Shown here: positions 55,263 to 63,358 of the stretch, piece by piece
Position numbering within the stretch: position 1 is the stretch's first letter
How the letters are laid out: each line of letters opens with the position of its first letter
Assembly: GCF_004784475.1 (NCBI RefSeq)
Contig: NZ_SRRT01000007.1
Location: 124,001-188,000, forward strand
DNA length: 64,000 nucleotides
Source: Streptomyces bauhiniae
GTDB taxonomy: Bacteria; Actinomycetota; Actinomycetes; Streptomycetales; Streptomycetaceae
Reading direction: 5' to 3'
Translations under genes and position numbers: made by a program
The notes under the pieces: model-generated
The model's database searches: none
The model's input: the letters and a program-made list of their open reading frames with translations, nothing else
What the model was told of the DNA's origin: nothing

Positions 55263-56147
55263 TCAGTTACGCTGCGTAGCGCGAGCCGCCTCGTCGGCCG
55301 CGCCGCCCGCCCCGACCAGCCCCGACCGCATCCCGGTCAGCCGGTCCGCGTACCTGCGCATCTCGCGCTGGCCGACGGTGCCGATGAGCGCCGGGAGGTA
55401 ACCGCGCATGCCCTGCATCCCGCGCAGCCACCACTGTCCGTACACGTGGGGCGACCGGCGCTCGATACCGTCCACCAGCCGGTCGACGGCCGGGCCGAGC
55501 GGATAGGTCTTGTTGGACGGCCAGGGCAGCCGCTGCCTCAACTCCCGCATCACGTCGTCCTGGTCGGCGCCGCGCACCATGTCGGTGTCGGTCCAGGACA
55601 GGTAGGCGACGCCCACCCGCACGCCCAGGTAGCCGACTTCGCCGCGCAGGCTGTGCGCGTACGCCTCCACGCCGGACTTGGAGGCGCAGTACGCGGTCAT
55701 CATCGGCGCCGGGGTCATCGCGGCGAGGGAGGCGATCTGGAGCAGGTAGCCGCGGCTCTCGGTGAGCACCGGCAGGAAGGCGCGGGCGGTGACGGCCGAG
55801 CCGATGAGGTTGACCTCGATCACCCGCCGCCAGGCCACCGGGTCGGAGTCGGCGAACGGACCGCCGGTCGCCACACCGGCGTTGGCCACCACGATGTCGA
55901 CCTTGCCGAACCGCTCCTTCACCTCGGCGGCGACCCGGCCCATCGCCTCGTGGTCGGTGACATCGGCGTACCAGTACGCGCTCTCGCCGTACAGCCGCTC
56001 GGAGACGGCCTTCAGCTCGTCCTCCTCCAGGCCGACCAGGGCCACCTTGGCGCCACGCGCGGAGAGTTTGCGGGCCAGCAGCTCGCCGACGCCGCGTGCC
56101 GCACCGGTGACGACGGCCACCTGTCCTTCGAGACCGACCTTGCTCAT
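55263..56147 (-). CDS. Short-chain dehydrogenase/reductase
   Basis: This 294-residue classical SDR has TGAARGVG (14-21), NAG (89-91) and the catalytic Ser140, Tyr153 and Lys157 (YCASK). An extended C terminus (about 220-294) is typical of SDRs next to monooxygenases. ATG 56147 overlaps the hydrolase stop by 4 nt. It is the last gene of a three-gene operon with a Baeyer-Villiger monooxygenase and a hydrolase, so it may oxidise the alcohol that feeds or leaves that pathway. Confidence 0.88.
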   Translation of the reverse strand: MSKVGLEGQVAVVTGAARGVGELLARKLSARGAKVALVGLEEDELKAVSERLYGESAYWYADVTDHEAMGRVAAEVKERFGKVDIVVANAGVATGGPFADSDPVAWRRVIEVNLIGSAVTARAFLPVLTESRGYLLQIASLAAMTPAPMMTAYCASKSGVEAYAHSLRGEVGYLGVRVGVAYLSWTDTDMVRGADQDDVMRELRQRLPWPSNKTYPLGPAVDRLVDGIERRSPHVYGQWWLRGMQGMRGYLPALIGTVGQREMRRYADRLTGMRSGLVGAGGAADEAARATQRN

Positions 56148-57031
56148 GCGCCCTCCTCCAGGCGGACGGGGATGCTCCCCGTGACGTACAGGGTGACGAG
56201 TTCCCGTATCCGGCCGTTCACCGCTTCCGGCGCCTCCACCGGGGACATGTGCCCGACGCCGAACAGCTCGGTGAAACCGGCGCAGTTGGGCAGCTCGGCC
56301 ACGAGCATGCGGGCGTGCGACGAGGGGGTGAGCCGGTCGGCGGTGCCGTGCAGCACGGCGGTGGGCACGGTCAACTGCCGTACGCCGTGGTCGAGATCGA
56401 GCCGGTCCAGCACCCCGCCCCAGGCGTGCCGGGCGGCGCGCGGGCAGGCGTGCACGATCCGGGCGCAGGCGTCGACCAAGTCGGGGGCCGAACCGGGGCC
56501 CATGGTCGCGTACTTGAGGATCTTCTTGGCCAGGGGTGTGACCGGGCCGAGCGGCAGGGACGAGCCGAGGATGCGCCCGGTGAGCCAGGTGCGGACGCGT
56601 CCGGCGCGCAGCGGCACCACGCGTGCCTCGGCGGTGAGCCGTCCGCTTCCCGTACTGCACAGCAGGGCTGCGGCCGCGTGCTCCCGGAAGCGGGGGCGGC
56701 CCGAGGCGGACATGATCGTCATGCCGCCCATGGAGTGGCCGACGATCAGCGCGCGTTCGCCGGGCGCCAGGGTCGCCGCGAGCACCGCTTCGAGGTCGTC
56801 CGCGAGCGCGTCGGTGGAGCACACCGGGCTGTACGGGCTCAGGCCGTGGCCGCGCTGGTCGTAGGCGATGACCCGGTGGTCGCGGGCGAGTTCCTCGATC
56901 TGCGCGGCCCAGAAGGCGGTGGAGCAGGTCCAGCCGTGGGAGAGGACGACCGGGGGCGCGTCCTCGGGGCCGTGCACCTCGACGTGCAGGCGGGCGCCGT
57001 TGGTGGAGGTGACCTCCAGGGTGCGGCTCAT
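56144..57031 (-). CDS. Alpha/beta hydrolase (probable esterase)
   Basis: This 295-residue protein has the oxyanion segment LSHGWTCS (31-37), nucleophile Ser100 in GHSMGG, an acidic residue in HGTADRLTP and the catalytic His in GVGHMSPVEAP. It overlaps both neighbours by 4 nt, so the operon is tightly coupled. Next to a Baeyer-Villiger monooxygenase it most likely hydrolyses the ester or lactone product. Confidence 0.88.
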   Translation of the reverse strand: MSRTLEVTSTNGARLHVEVHGPEDAPPVVLSHGWTCSTAFWAAQIEELARDHRVIAYDQRGHGLSPYSPVCSTDALADDLEAVLAATLAPGERALIVGHSMGGMTIMSASGRPRFREHAAAALLCSTGSGRLTAEARVVPLRAGRVRTWLTGRILGSSLPLGPVTPLAKKILKYATMGPGSAPDLVDACARIVHACPRAARHAWGGVLDRLDLDHGVRQLTVPTAVLHGTADRLTPSSHARMLVAELPNCAGFTELFGVGHMSPVEAPEAVNGRIRELVTLYVTGSIPVRLEEGA

Positions 57032-58542
57032 GCGGTGGCCTCGCTCGGGACGGCGGCCGGCTTCGTGACCGCGGGCTTGCGCAGCACCTCGTACTCGGTG
57101 AGGTCCACGCGGCGGGTGGCCTGGCGGAACTCGCTGGTGGTGCCGGGCCAGACGGTGGTGTTGCGGCCGCTGGCGTCCAGGTACCAGCTCGTGCAGCCGC
57201 CGGTGTTCCAGACGGTGCGCTTCATCCGCTCCTGCACCCGGCGGTTCCAGCGGTCGACGGCGGCGGGGCGGGCGTCCAGCGCGGTGCGGCCGCCCAGGGT
57301 GTCGAGCTGGCGCAGGTAGTCGGCCAGGTAGTTGAGCTGGGACTCGATCATCAGGATCATCGAGGAGTTGCCCAGGCCGGTGTTGGGCCCGATCACGCTC
57401 AGCCAGTTCGGGAACCCGGCCGCCGAACCGCCGCGCAGCGCCTCCATCCCGCCCTTCCACGCCTCGGCCAGCGTGACGCCCCCGACGCCGACCACGCGCT
57501 CGGCGATGGGCATGTCGGTGACGTGGAAGCCGGTGCCGAAGACGATCGCGTCGACCTCGGTCTCGGTGCCGTCGGCGGCGACCACGGTGGAGCCCCGGAT
57601 CTCGGTGACCCCGCTGGCCACCACGTCCACGTTGGGCTGGGCGAGCGCCGGGTAGTACGCGCTGGACAGCAGGATGCGCTTGCAGCCGATGCGGTAGTCC
57701 GGGGTGAGCTTGGCGCGCAGGGCCGGGTCCTTGATGGCGCGGGCCATGTTGCGCTTGGCGAGCTGCTCCACCAGGCCGAGTTCGTCGGGGTGCTTGGTGA
57801 ACGCCTGCACCTGGAGTTCCCGGATGCCCCAGAGCAGCCCGCGCCGCAGCCGGGCGGTGAAGGGCAGCGCCTGGTGCAGCCTGCGCTCGGCGGTGCCGAT
57901 CGCCCGGTCCATGCGGGGCATCACCCAGGGCGGGGTGCGCTGGAAGACGGTGAGCTTCGCGACCTCCGGCTGGATCGAGGGGACGATCTGGATCGCGGAG
58001 GCACCGGTGCCGACCATGGCGACGCGCTTGCCGCGCAGGTCGAAGTCGTGATCCCAGCGGGCGGAGTGGAACACCCGGCCGGGGAAGGAGTCCAGCCCCG
58101 GGATCTCGGGGATCTTCGGGTCGGACAGCGGGCCGGTGGCGGAGACCACCATGTCGGCGGTGAGCGAGCCGCTCGCGGTCTCGATGTGCCAGCGCAGCTC
58201 GTCCTCGTCCCAGGTCATCAGCTTGACCTCGGAGTCGAAGCGCAGATGCGGGCGCAGCCCGAAGTCGTCGGCGACGCGCTCCAGGTAGGCCCGGATGTGC
58301 TCCTGCCCGGAGAAGGTGCGCGGCCAGTCGGGGTTGGGGGCGAAGGAGAAGGAGTACAGGTGCGACGGGACATCGCAGGCACAGCCCGGATAGCTGTTGT
58401 CCCGCCAGGTCCCGCCGACGCTGCCGGCCCGCTCCAGGACGACGAAGTCGGTGATCCCCTCCCGGCGCAGCCGCACGGCGGCCCCCAGCCCGCCGAACCC
58501 GGACCCGATCACCGCCACCCGTACATGCTCGTGCTCGGCCAT
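57028..58542 (-). CDS. Flavin-containing Baeyer-Villiger monooxygenase
   Basis: This 504-residue protein has two Rossmann motifs (GSGFGG at 13-18 for FAD, GTGASA near 178-183 for NADPH) and the Baeyer-Villiger fingerprint FPGRVFHSARW (153-163; F-x-G-x3-H-x3-W). It should insert oxygen next to a carbonyl, making esters or lactones. The substrate is unknown. ATG 58542 follows GGAGGCG. It is divergent from a MerR gene across 130 bp holding a perfect palindrome. Confidence 0.9.
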   Translation of the reverse strand: MAEHEHVRVAVIGSGFGGLGAAVRLRREGITDFVVLERAGSVGGTWRDNSYPGCACDVPSHLYSFSFAPNPDWPRTFSGQEHIRAYLERVADDFGLRPHLRFDSEVKLMTWDEDELRWHIETASGSLTADMVVSATGPLSDPKIPEIPGLDSFPGRVFHSARWDHDFDLRGKRVAMVGTGASAIQIVPSIQPEVAKLTVFQRTPPWVMPRMDRAIGTAERRLHQALPFTARLRRGLLWGIRELQVQAFTKHPDELGLVEQLAKRNMARAIKDPALRAKLTPDYRIGCKRILLSSAYYPALAQPNVDVVASGVTEIRGSTVVAADGTETEVDAIVFGTGFHVTDMPIAERVVGVGGVTLAEAWKGGMEALRGGSAAGFPNWLSVIGPNTGLGNSSMILMIESQLNYLADYLRQLDTLGGRTALDARPAAVDRWNRRVQERMKRTVWNTGGCTSWYLDASGRNTTVWPGTTSEFRQATRRVDLTEYEVLRKPAVTKPAAVPSEATA

Positions 58543-58572
58543 CCCGACGCCTCCACGCATCCTCGGACTCTG

Positions 58573-58588
58573 CCAGTGAACACTGGCG
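58573..58588. promoter_or_regulatory. Palindrome between the BVMO operon and merR
   Basis: GCCAGTG-AA-CACTGGC is a perfect 16-bp dyad 31 bp upstream of the monooxygenase start codon. It is a candidate site for the MerR-family protein or another repressor. Confidence 0.65.
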
Positions 58589-58672
58589 CAATGGGACTGT
58601 AGAGCAGCTCCGTACTGAGCGGTAGGGGGCGCGGAAAGGAAAGTTACCGGCGGTACGCCATAGGCTGCGGAC

Positions 58673-59344
58673 GTGGCAGAAGACGGCGGACACAGCGGCG
58701 GGCAGGCCGGCGGGCGCGAGTACCGCATGGAGGAGCTGGCGCGCATCGCCGGGATCACCGTGCGCACCCTGCGGTTCTACCGCGAGCGCAGACTGATCCC
58801 GCCGCCCCGCCGCGAGGGCCGTATCGCCTGGTACGACGACCATCATCTGGCCCGGCTGCGCACCATCGCGGCGCTGCTGGAGCGCGGGCACACCCTGAAC
58901 GGCATAGCCGAGCTGGCCGAGGCGCTGGACAACGGCCGGGACGTGGCCGACCTGCTGGGCGTCGCGCCCACCGAGGAGGAGCCGGTCCGGCTGACCCCGG
59001 AGGAGCTGGCGGCCCGCTTCGAGGGCGAGGTGACCCCGGAGAACCTGGCGGCCGCGATGACCCTCGGCTACGTCGGCACCGACGGCGACGAGATCGTGCA
59101 CATCAGCCGCCGCCTGCTGGACGTCTCCTCGGCGCTGGTCCGCGAGGGCATCCCGCTGGCCGAGGTCCTGACGGCCGCGGCCCGGGTCCGCGAGCACGCG
59201 GACGCCCTCGCGGCCCTCTTCACCGACGTGATCCGCCGCCACGCCCCCGAGGACTCCCTGCACCGCCTGCGCCCGCTGGCCCGCAGCGTGGTGGAGGCGG
59301 AGCTGTCACTGGCGATGGACCGGCGGCTGAGCAAGCTCGACTAG
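58673..59344 (+). CDS. MerR-family regulator
   Basis: This 223-residue protein has a MerR winged helix (YRMEELARIAGITVRTLRFY, about residues 17-36, then RRLIPPPRREGR). The C-terminal domain is helical without Cys clusters, so it probably senses an organic ligand, not a metal. The GTG at 58673 lies 6 nt after TAGGCT (58661-58666), suggesting a leaderless message. Divergence from the BVMO operon makes it the likely regulator. Its TAG overlaps the stop of xth (CTAG). Confidence 0.86.
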   Translation: MAEDGGHSGGQAGGREYRMEELARIAGITVRTLRFYRERRLIPPPRREGRIAWYDDHHLARLRTIAALLERGHTLNGIAELAEALDNGRDVADLLGVAPTEEEPVRLTPEELAARFEGEVTPENLAAAMTLGYVGTDGDEIVHISRRLLDVSSALVREGIPLAEVLTAAARVREHADALAALFTDVIRRHAPEDSLHRLRPLARSVVEAELSLAMDRRLSKLD

Positions 59345-60144
59345 CGCTCGTACACCACGGTGACCGGCGCGTGGTCGGACCAGCGCTCGGCGTGGGTGGC
59401 GGCGCGCTCTACCCAGCCCTTGACCGCCTTCGCGGCGAGGCCGGGGGTGGCCATGTGGTAGTCGATGCGCCAGCCGGAGTCGTTGTCGAAGGCGCGGCCC
59501 CGATAGGACCACCAGCTATACGGGCCCTCGGTGTCGGGGTGCAGGGCGCGGACGACGTCCACGTAACCCCCGTCCTCGGCGGTGAGCACCCGGCTCAGCC
59601 ACTCCCGCTCCTCGGGCAGGAAGCCGGAGTTCTTGAGGTTGCCGCGCCAGTTCTTGAGGTCGGCCTGCTGGTGGGCGATGTTCCAGTCGCCGCAGACCAG
59701 CACCTCGCGGCCGTCGGCGGCGGCCCGCTCGCGCAGTTCCTTGAGGTGGGCGGAGAACTCGCCCATGAAGCGGACCTTCTCGTCCTGCCGCCCGGTGCCG
59801 ACCTCGCCCGAGGGCAGGTACAGCGAGGCGACGGTCACACCGGGGAGGTCGGCCTCGGCATAGCGGCCCGAGCCGTCGAACTCCGCCGAGCCGAAGCCGA
59901 CGCGGACGCGGTCGGGCTCACGGCGCGTGTAGAGGGAGACGCCCGCGCGGCCCTTGGCGGCGGCGGGCGCGTGCACGACATGCCAGCCGTCGGGCTGCCG
60001 TACGTGCTCCGGGAGCTGCTGCGGCTCGGCACGCACCTCCTGCAGGCAGACCACGTCCGCAGACGTCTGGTCCAGCCACTCCACGAAGCCCTTCTTGGCG
60101 GCGGCCCGCAGTCCGTTCACATTCACCGAGGTCACAGTCAGCAC
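59341..60144 (-). CDS. xth: Exodeoxyribonuclease III
   Basis: This 267-residue EEP-family nuclease cleaves at abasic sites and degrades DNA 3'-5'. It has the N-terminal SVNVNGLRAA, metal-binding Glu in CLQEVRAE, GDWNIAHQQADLKNW, SGWRIDYHMATP and SDHAPVTV motifs. I use GTG 60144: a TATCGT -10 box ends 6 nt upstream on this strand and there is no Shine-Dalgarno, so it may be leaderless. GTG 60135 is an alternative. Confidence 0.92.
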   Translation of the reverse strand: MLTVTSVNVNGLRAAAKKGFVEWLDQTSADVVCLQEVRAEPQQLPEHVRQPDGWHVVHAPAAAKGRAGVSLYTRREPDRVRVGFGSAEFDGSGRYAEADLPGVTVASLYLPSGEVGTGRQDEKVRFMGEFSAHLKELRERAAADGREVLVCGDWNIAHQQADLKNWRGNLKNSGFLPEEREWLSRVLTAEDGGYVDVVRALHPDTEGPYSWWSYRGRAFDNDSGWRIDYHMATPGLAAKAVKGWVERAATHAERWSDHAPVTVVYER

Positions 60145-60169
60145 CAGGGCACGATACCGGCACACTGGT

Positions 60170-60198
60170 TTGTGACCGACGCCCCTTCACCGCATAGA
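60170..60198 (+). promoter_or_regulatory. Leaderless promoter of the acetyltransferase gene
   Basis: TTGTGA (60170-60175) and CATAGA (60193-60198) have a 17-bp spacer. The -10 box ends 6 nt before the ATG at 60205, with no Shine-Dalgarno. Confidence 0.6.
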
Positions 60199-60204
60199 AG
60201 TACG

Positions 60205-60711
60205 ATGCCCAGCATGAATATACGCCGCGTTCGCTTCGACCACCCCGACGCCGTGAAGCTCAACGACGAGGTCCAGGCCGAGTACCACGTGCGCTACGGC
60301 GACGGCGGCGACGCCACCTCGCTCGACCCCGCCGACTTCGACCCGCCCAGAGGCGCGTACCTGATCGCGTACGACGCACACGACCGCCCGGTGGCCACCG
60401 GCGGCTGGCGCAGCCAGGACCTGAACGCGGAGGGCAACCAGGACGGCGACGCGGAACTCAAGCGCATGTTCGTCATCGCGCAGATGCGCGGCCATGGCCT
60501 GGCCCGCCGCATCCTCGCCGAACTGGAGGCCGACGCCCGCGCGGCCGGCCGCACCCGCATGGTCCTGGAAACCGGCACCGAACAGCCCGAGGCCATCGCC
60601 CTCTACACCTCCAGCGGCTACACCCCGTGCACCAAGTTCGGCTACTACCGCCACCACGAGAACAGCCTCTGCTACGCGAAGCCGCTCGGGACGCCGGACG
60701 GCGCCAAGTAA
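60205..60711 (+). CDS. GNAT-family N-acetyltransferase
   Basis: This 168-residue protein has the acetyl-CoA motif MFVIAQMRGHGLARRILAEL and the C-terminal EAIALYTSSGYTPCTKFGYY. The N terminus (MPSMNIRRVRFDHPDAVKLNDEV) is typical of small-molecule GNATs; the substrate is unknown. The ATG at 60205 fits a leaderless start; ATG 60214 is in frame. It is divergent from xth across about 60 bp. Confidence 0.86.
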   Translation: MPSMNIRRVRFDHPDAVKLNDEVQAEYHVRYGDGGDATSLDPADFDPPRGAYLIAYDAHDRPVATGGWRSQDLNAEGNQDGDAELKRMFVIAQMRGHGLARRILAELEADARAAGRTRMVLETGTEQPEAIALYTSSGYTPCTKFGYYRHHENSLCYAKPLGTPDGAK

Positions 60712-60718
60712 CCCGGCC

Positions 60719-60749
60719 CAGTGGCCTGTTGCCGCAGCACAGGCCACTG
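60719..60749 (+). terminator. Terminator after the acetyltransferase gene
   Basis: A perfect 11-bp stem (60719-60729 with 60739-60749) with a 9-nt loop lies 7 bp after the stop codon. Confidence 0.85.
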
Positions 60750-60773
60750 CCGCCCCTGTGACGCGCCTGTGAC

Positions 60774-60787
60774 GTGATGGCGATCAC
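60774..60787. promoter_or_regulatory. Possible Crp-type site upstream of the secreted protein gene
   Basis: GTGA-TGGCGA-TCAC fits the GTGA-N6-TCAC pattern of actinobacterial Crp sites. It lies 128 bp upstream of the ATG at 60915. The motif is short and could be chance. Confidence 0.3.
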
Positions 60788-60914
60788 TCCGCCGAAAGTC
60801 GGAACATACGATCAGCTCAGTAGCTGCCGCGCCTTTCGGCCCCACCTGACAGTGCGAGCGGATGCGACTCCCCCTCCTCATCATCGGGTTCTTTCACACC
60901 TTCTGGAGTCCTTC

Positions 60915-61925
60915 ATGTCTTCGCTCGGTTTCCGACGCAACTCCGCCGTCCGCGCCGCTTTCGTCGCCGCCTCCCTCACCGCCACCGTCCTGCTGCCGGC
61001 CGGTGCCGCGTTCGCCGCGGACGGCGGGACGGCGAGCCCGCAGGCCGCCACCACGGCCCCGAGCGGCACGCCGGGCACCGAGGTCGGCACGCCGACCTCG
61101 ACCACCAAGCCCAGCACGCCCGCCACCCCCACCGCGTCCGAGGAGCCCGAGGGGCAGCAGGGCCCGGTCCTGACGAAGACCGTCGCGCTGAAGGGCGATC
61201 TGACGGCCAAGGTCTACAAGCACACCGACCAGGGCGGCTACTACTCGGCCACCGTCATATTCAAGGGCAAGACCCTCGGCGAGCTGCGCGCCGGCGGCAG
61301 CTTCGGCGCCCAGCAGATGAAGGTCTTCAACGGCATCAAGGTGACCCTGCGCGCGGACGGCAGCATGACCTCCGCCGACGAGTACATCGGCAACGGCGGC
61401 CAGGGTCCCGTCACCCCGGTCCGCTGCGTCGTCACCGTGACCCGGAACATCGGCGCCGGCACGGAGGCGCTGGTGACCATCAGCCCGTCGGGTCCCTCGG
61501 TGCAGTTCCGGGGCGCCGGCGAGACCAAGCTGCTGCCGTACACCCTGAACCGTCTGCACCCGAAGCTGCCGGCGAGCGCGGGCTTCCTGGCCGAGATCCT
61601 CGGCCCGAACAGCACCCACCCGCGTCTGCGCACCAACATGGAGGGCGGCGGCCACCCGGCGTCCGTCCAGGACTTCCCGCAGCTCCCCAAGGGCTGCAGC
61701 TTCGTCTACCCGACCACCTCCACGGGTTCGGCGGGCTCCACCGGCACCACCTCGACCAGCCAGACGACCGTCGTACCCAAGGGCAGCGTCGCGGCCGGTT
61801 ACGAAAGCACGCAGGACAGCGACGCCCCCGTGCTGATGGCGGTCGGCGGGGCCGCCGCAGCCGGGGCCGCGGGCATCGGCTTCGTCGTCCTGCGCCGTCG
61901 CGGCACCTCGGTCGCCGGCCGCTGA
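60915..61925 (+). CDS. Secreted protein with a C-terminal membrane anchor, possible sortase F substrate
   Basis: This 336-residue protein has a signal peptide (1 to about 34, ending AAFA), a Thr/Pro/Ser-rich linker (about 37-85), a globular domain (about 90-275) with two Cys residues (RCVVTV and KGCSFVY), and a C-terminal segment with a Ser/Thr stretch, VPKGSVAAGYE, a hydrophobic helix and an RRR tail. That tail has the layout of a sorting signal but no LPxTG or LAxTG. The next gene encodes a class F sortase. GGAG lies 7 nt before ATG 60915. Confidence 0.82.
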   Translation: MSSLGFRRNSAVRAAFVAASLTATVLLPAGAAFAADGGTASPQAATTAPSGTPGTEVGTPTSTTKPSTPATPTASEEPEGQQGPVLTKTVALKGDLTAKVYKHTDQGGYYSATVIFKGKTLGELRAGGSFGAQQMKVFNGIKVTLRADGSMTSADEYIGNGGQGPVTPVRCVVTVTRNIGAGTEALVTISPSGPSVQFRGAGETKLLPYTLNRLHPKLPASAGFLAEILGPNSTHPRLRTNMEGGGHPASVQDFPQLPKGCSFVYPTTSTGSAGSTGTTSTSQTTVVPKGSVAAGYESTQDSDAPVLMAVGGAAAAGAAGIGFVVLRRRGTSVAGR

Positions 61926-61937
61926 AACGTCGTCCCC

Positions 61938-61979
61938 ACGGGTGCGGGCCCGCCGCCTCAAGCGGTGGCCCGCACCCGT
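61938..61979 (+). terminator. Large hairpin between the secreted protein and sortase genes
   Basis: A 13-bp perfect outer stem (61938-61950 with 61967-61979) encloses a further 6-bp stem and a 5-nt loop. It ends 22 bp before the sortase ATG, so it may lower but not abolish read-through. Confidence 0.75.
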
Positions 61980-62001
61980 CGTTCCGTCTGGAGTCAGCCT
62001 G

Positions 62002-62616
62002 ATGCAGCGCCGTGTCACGACCGCCACGCTCACCCTCGCGCTCGGCCTCGCCCTGGCCGCCTGCGGCACGCAGGACAGCACCGGGCACGCCGCCCCGCCT
62101 CCACCTCGCCCCGTCTCCACCCCAGCCGCCGCACCCGCCAAGTCGGCGGCACCCATGGGCCGTTCGCTCCCGGTCCGGGTCACAATCCCCTCGGCGGGCG
62201 TCGACACCGGCCCCATCCTGAAGCTGGGCCTGGCCGCCGACGGCACGGTGGAGGTTCCCTCCGTCGCGCAGGCCGACCGGATCGGCTGGTACTCCAAGGG
62301 CGTCACCCCCGGCGAGACCGGCCCCGCCGTCCTGATCGGCCACTACGACACCGTGAAGGGCCCGGCCGTGCTGCGGAACGTGGGGAGGATCAAGCAGGGC
62401 GCCCGGATCACCGTCGCCCGCGCCGACGGCTCCTCCGCCGTCTTCTCCGTCCGCACGGTCGAGCAGGTCGACAAGGACGCCTTCCCCACCGACAAGGTCT
62501 ACGGCGACACGACCCGCCCCGAACTCCGCCTGATCACCTGCGGCGGAGCCATCGAGAACGGCCACCGCCCGGACAACATCATCGTCTACGCCGACCTGGT
62601 CCCCGCCAAGGGCTGA
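62002..62616 (+). CDS. Class F sortase, predicted lipoprotein
   Basis: This 204-residue protein has a signal peptide with a lipobox (ALAAC, Cys21), a Pro/Ala linker and a sortase domain with catalytic His114 (GHYDT), Cys180 (LITCGG) and Arg189 (GHRPDN). Class F is the actinobacterial group with little-known substrates. A lipoprotein anchor instead of a transmembrane helix is notable. It is probably a partner of the preceding secreted protein. ATG 62002 has GGAG 9 nt upstream. Confidence 0.88.
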   Translation: MQRRVTTATLTLALGLALAACGTQDSTGHAAPPPPRPVSTPAAAPAKSAAPMGRSLPVRVTIPSAGVDTGPILKLGLAADGTVEVPSVAQADRIGWYSKGVTPGETGPAVLIGHYDTVKGPAVLRNVGRIKQGARITVARADGSSAVFSVRTVEQVDKDAFPTDKVYGDTTRPELRLITCGGAIENGHRPDNIIVYADLVPAKG

Positions 62617-62635
62617 CCGGTGCGAGGCTGACCCG

Positions 62636-63136
62636 ATGACCCCGAACACCACACCGGAGTGGGAACAGCGGTGCACGGCCCTGTGGGACGCCTTCGAGGA
62701 GGTGGACGCGGCCCAATTCCGTTCCCGGATGGCCGCGTTGGCCGCCGAACTGCCCCCGGACCACCCTGTGGCCGCCTACGAACTCGCCTCCGCCCACGAC
62801 GCCACCGACCTCGGCGAGGACGCCGTTCCCCTCTACCGCCGGGCTCTGGACCCCGGCCTGCCCGACGACCGCCGACGCCAGGCCGTCATCCAGTTGGCCA
62901 GCACCCTGCGCACGCTCGGCCAACCGGAGGCGGCGGCCGACCTGTTGCTCGCGGAGCGCGACCGCACCTCGGACCACCTGGACGACGCGCTCACCGCGTT
63001 CCTCGCCCTGGCCCTCATCGACCTCGGCCGCGAACGCGAGGCAGCCGCCCTCGCCCTGGGCGCCCTGGCACCCCACCTCCCGGCCTACCGGATCTCCGTC
63101 GCGCGATACGCGGACGCCGTGATCGAACCGGCCTAA
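62636..63136 (+). CDS. TPR-type protein of unknown role
   Basis: This 166-residue all-helical protein has tetratricopeptide-like repeats (AAYELASAHDATDLGEDAVPLY, AVIQLASTLRTLGQPEAAADLL, AFLALALIDLGREREAAALAL). It is of the tetratrico-peptide repeat-5 type found in many bacteria. It starts 20 bp after the sortase gene and may share its transcript. No enzymatic motif is present. Confidence 0.83.
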   Translation: MTPNTTPEWEQRCTALWDAFEEVDAAQFRSRMAALAAELPPDHPVAAYELASAHDATDLGEDAVPLYRRALDPGLPDDRRRQAVIQLASTLRTLGQPEAAADLLLAERDRTSDHLDDALTAFLALALIDLGREREAAALALGALAPHLPAYRISVARYADAVIEPA

Positions 63137-63140
63137 ACGA

Positions 63141-63178
63141 CGAGACCCCGTCCGATCAGAAGATCGGACGGGGTCTCG
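63141..63178. terminator. Very strong terminator after the TPR gene
   Basis: A perfect 17-bp stem (63141-63157 with 63162-63178) with an AGAA loop starts 5 bp after the stop codon. Confidence 0.93.
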
Positions 63179-63186
63179 TGAACCCT

Positions 63187-63204
63187 TCCCGAGCTAACTC
63201 GGGA
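63187..63204 (-). terminator. Terminator of the tRNA gene
   Basis: TCCCGAG-CTAA-CTCGGGA lies 12 bp beyond the 3' end of the tRNA, in its direction of transcription. Confidence 0.75.
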
Positions 63205-63215
63205 GGAGCGTTACG

Positions 63216-63289
63216 TGGACCTGAGGGGATTTGAACCCCTGGCCCCCTCGATGCGAACGAGGTGCGCTACCGGACTGCGCCACAGGCCC
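63216..63289 (-). tRNA. tRNA-Ala (anticodon CGC)
   Basis: On the minus strand these 74 nt fold as a tRNA: a 7-bp acceptor stem with one G-U pair, a D arm with GGTAGCGC, a 5-bp anticodon stem with loop TTCGCAT (anticodon CGC at 63253-63255), and a T arm with GGTTCAAATCC. The discriminator base is A and CCA is not encoded, as usual in Streptomyces. It reads GCG alanine codons, common in this genome. Confidence 0.96.
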
Positions 63290-63358
63290 TTGCAACGAGT
63301 GAAACTCTAGCATCCCGATCGGCGTGCTCGGAAATCCGCTCCGGGACTGGTCAGAGGC

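Noticed and set aside
63140-63290. Integration site (attB) at the tRNA-Ala gene
   Set aside because: tRNA genes are common integration targets, but no integrase, excisionase or direct repeat of the tRNA 3' end is in the window.
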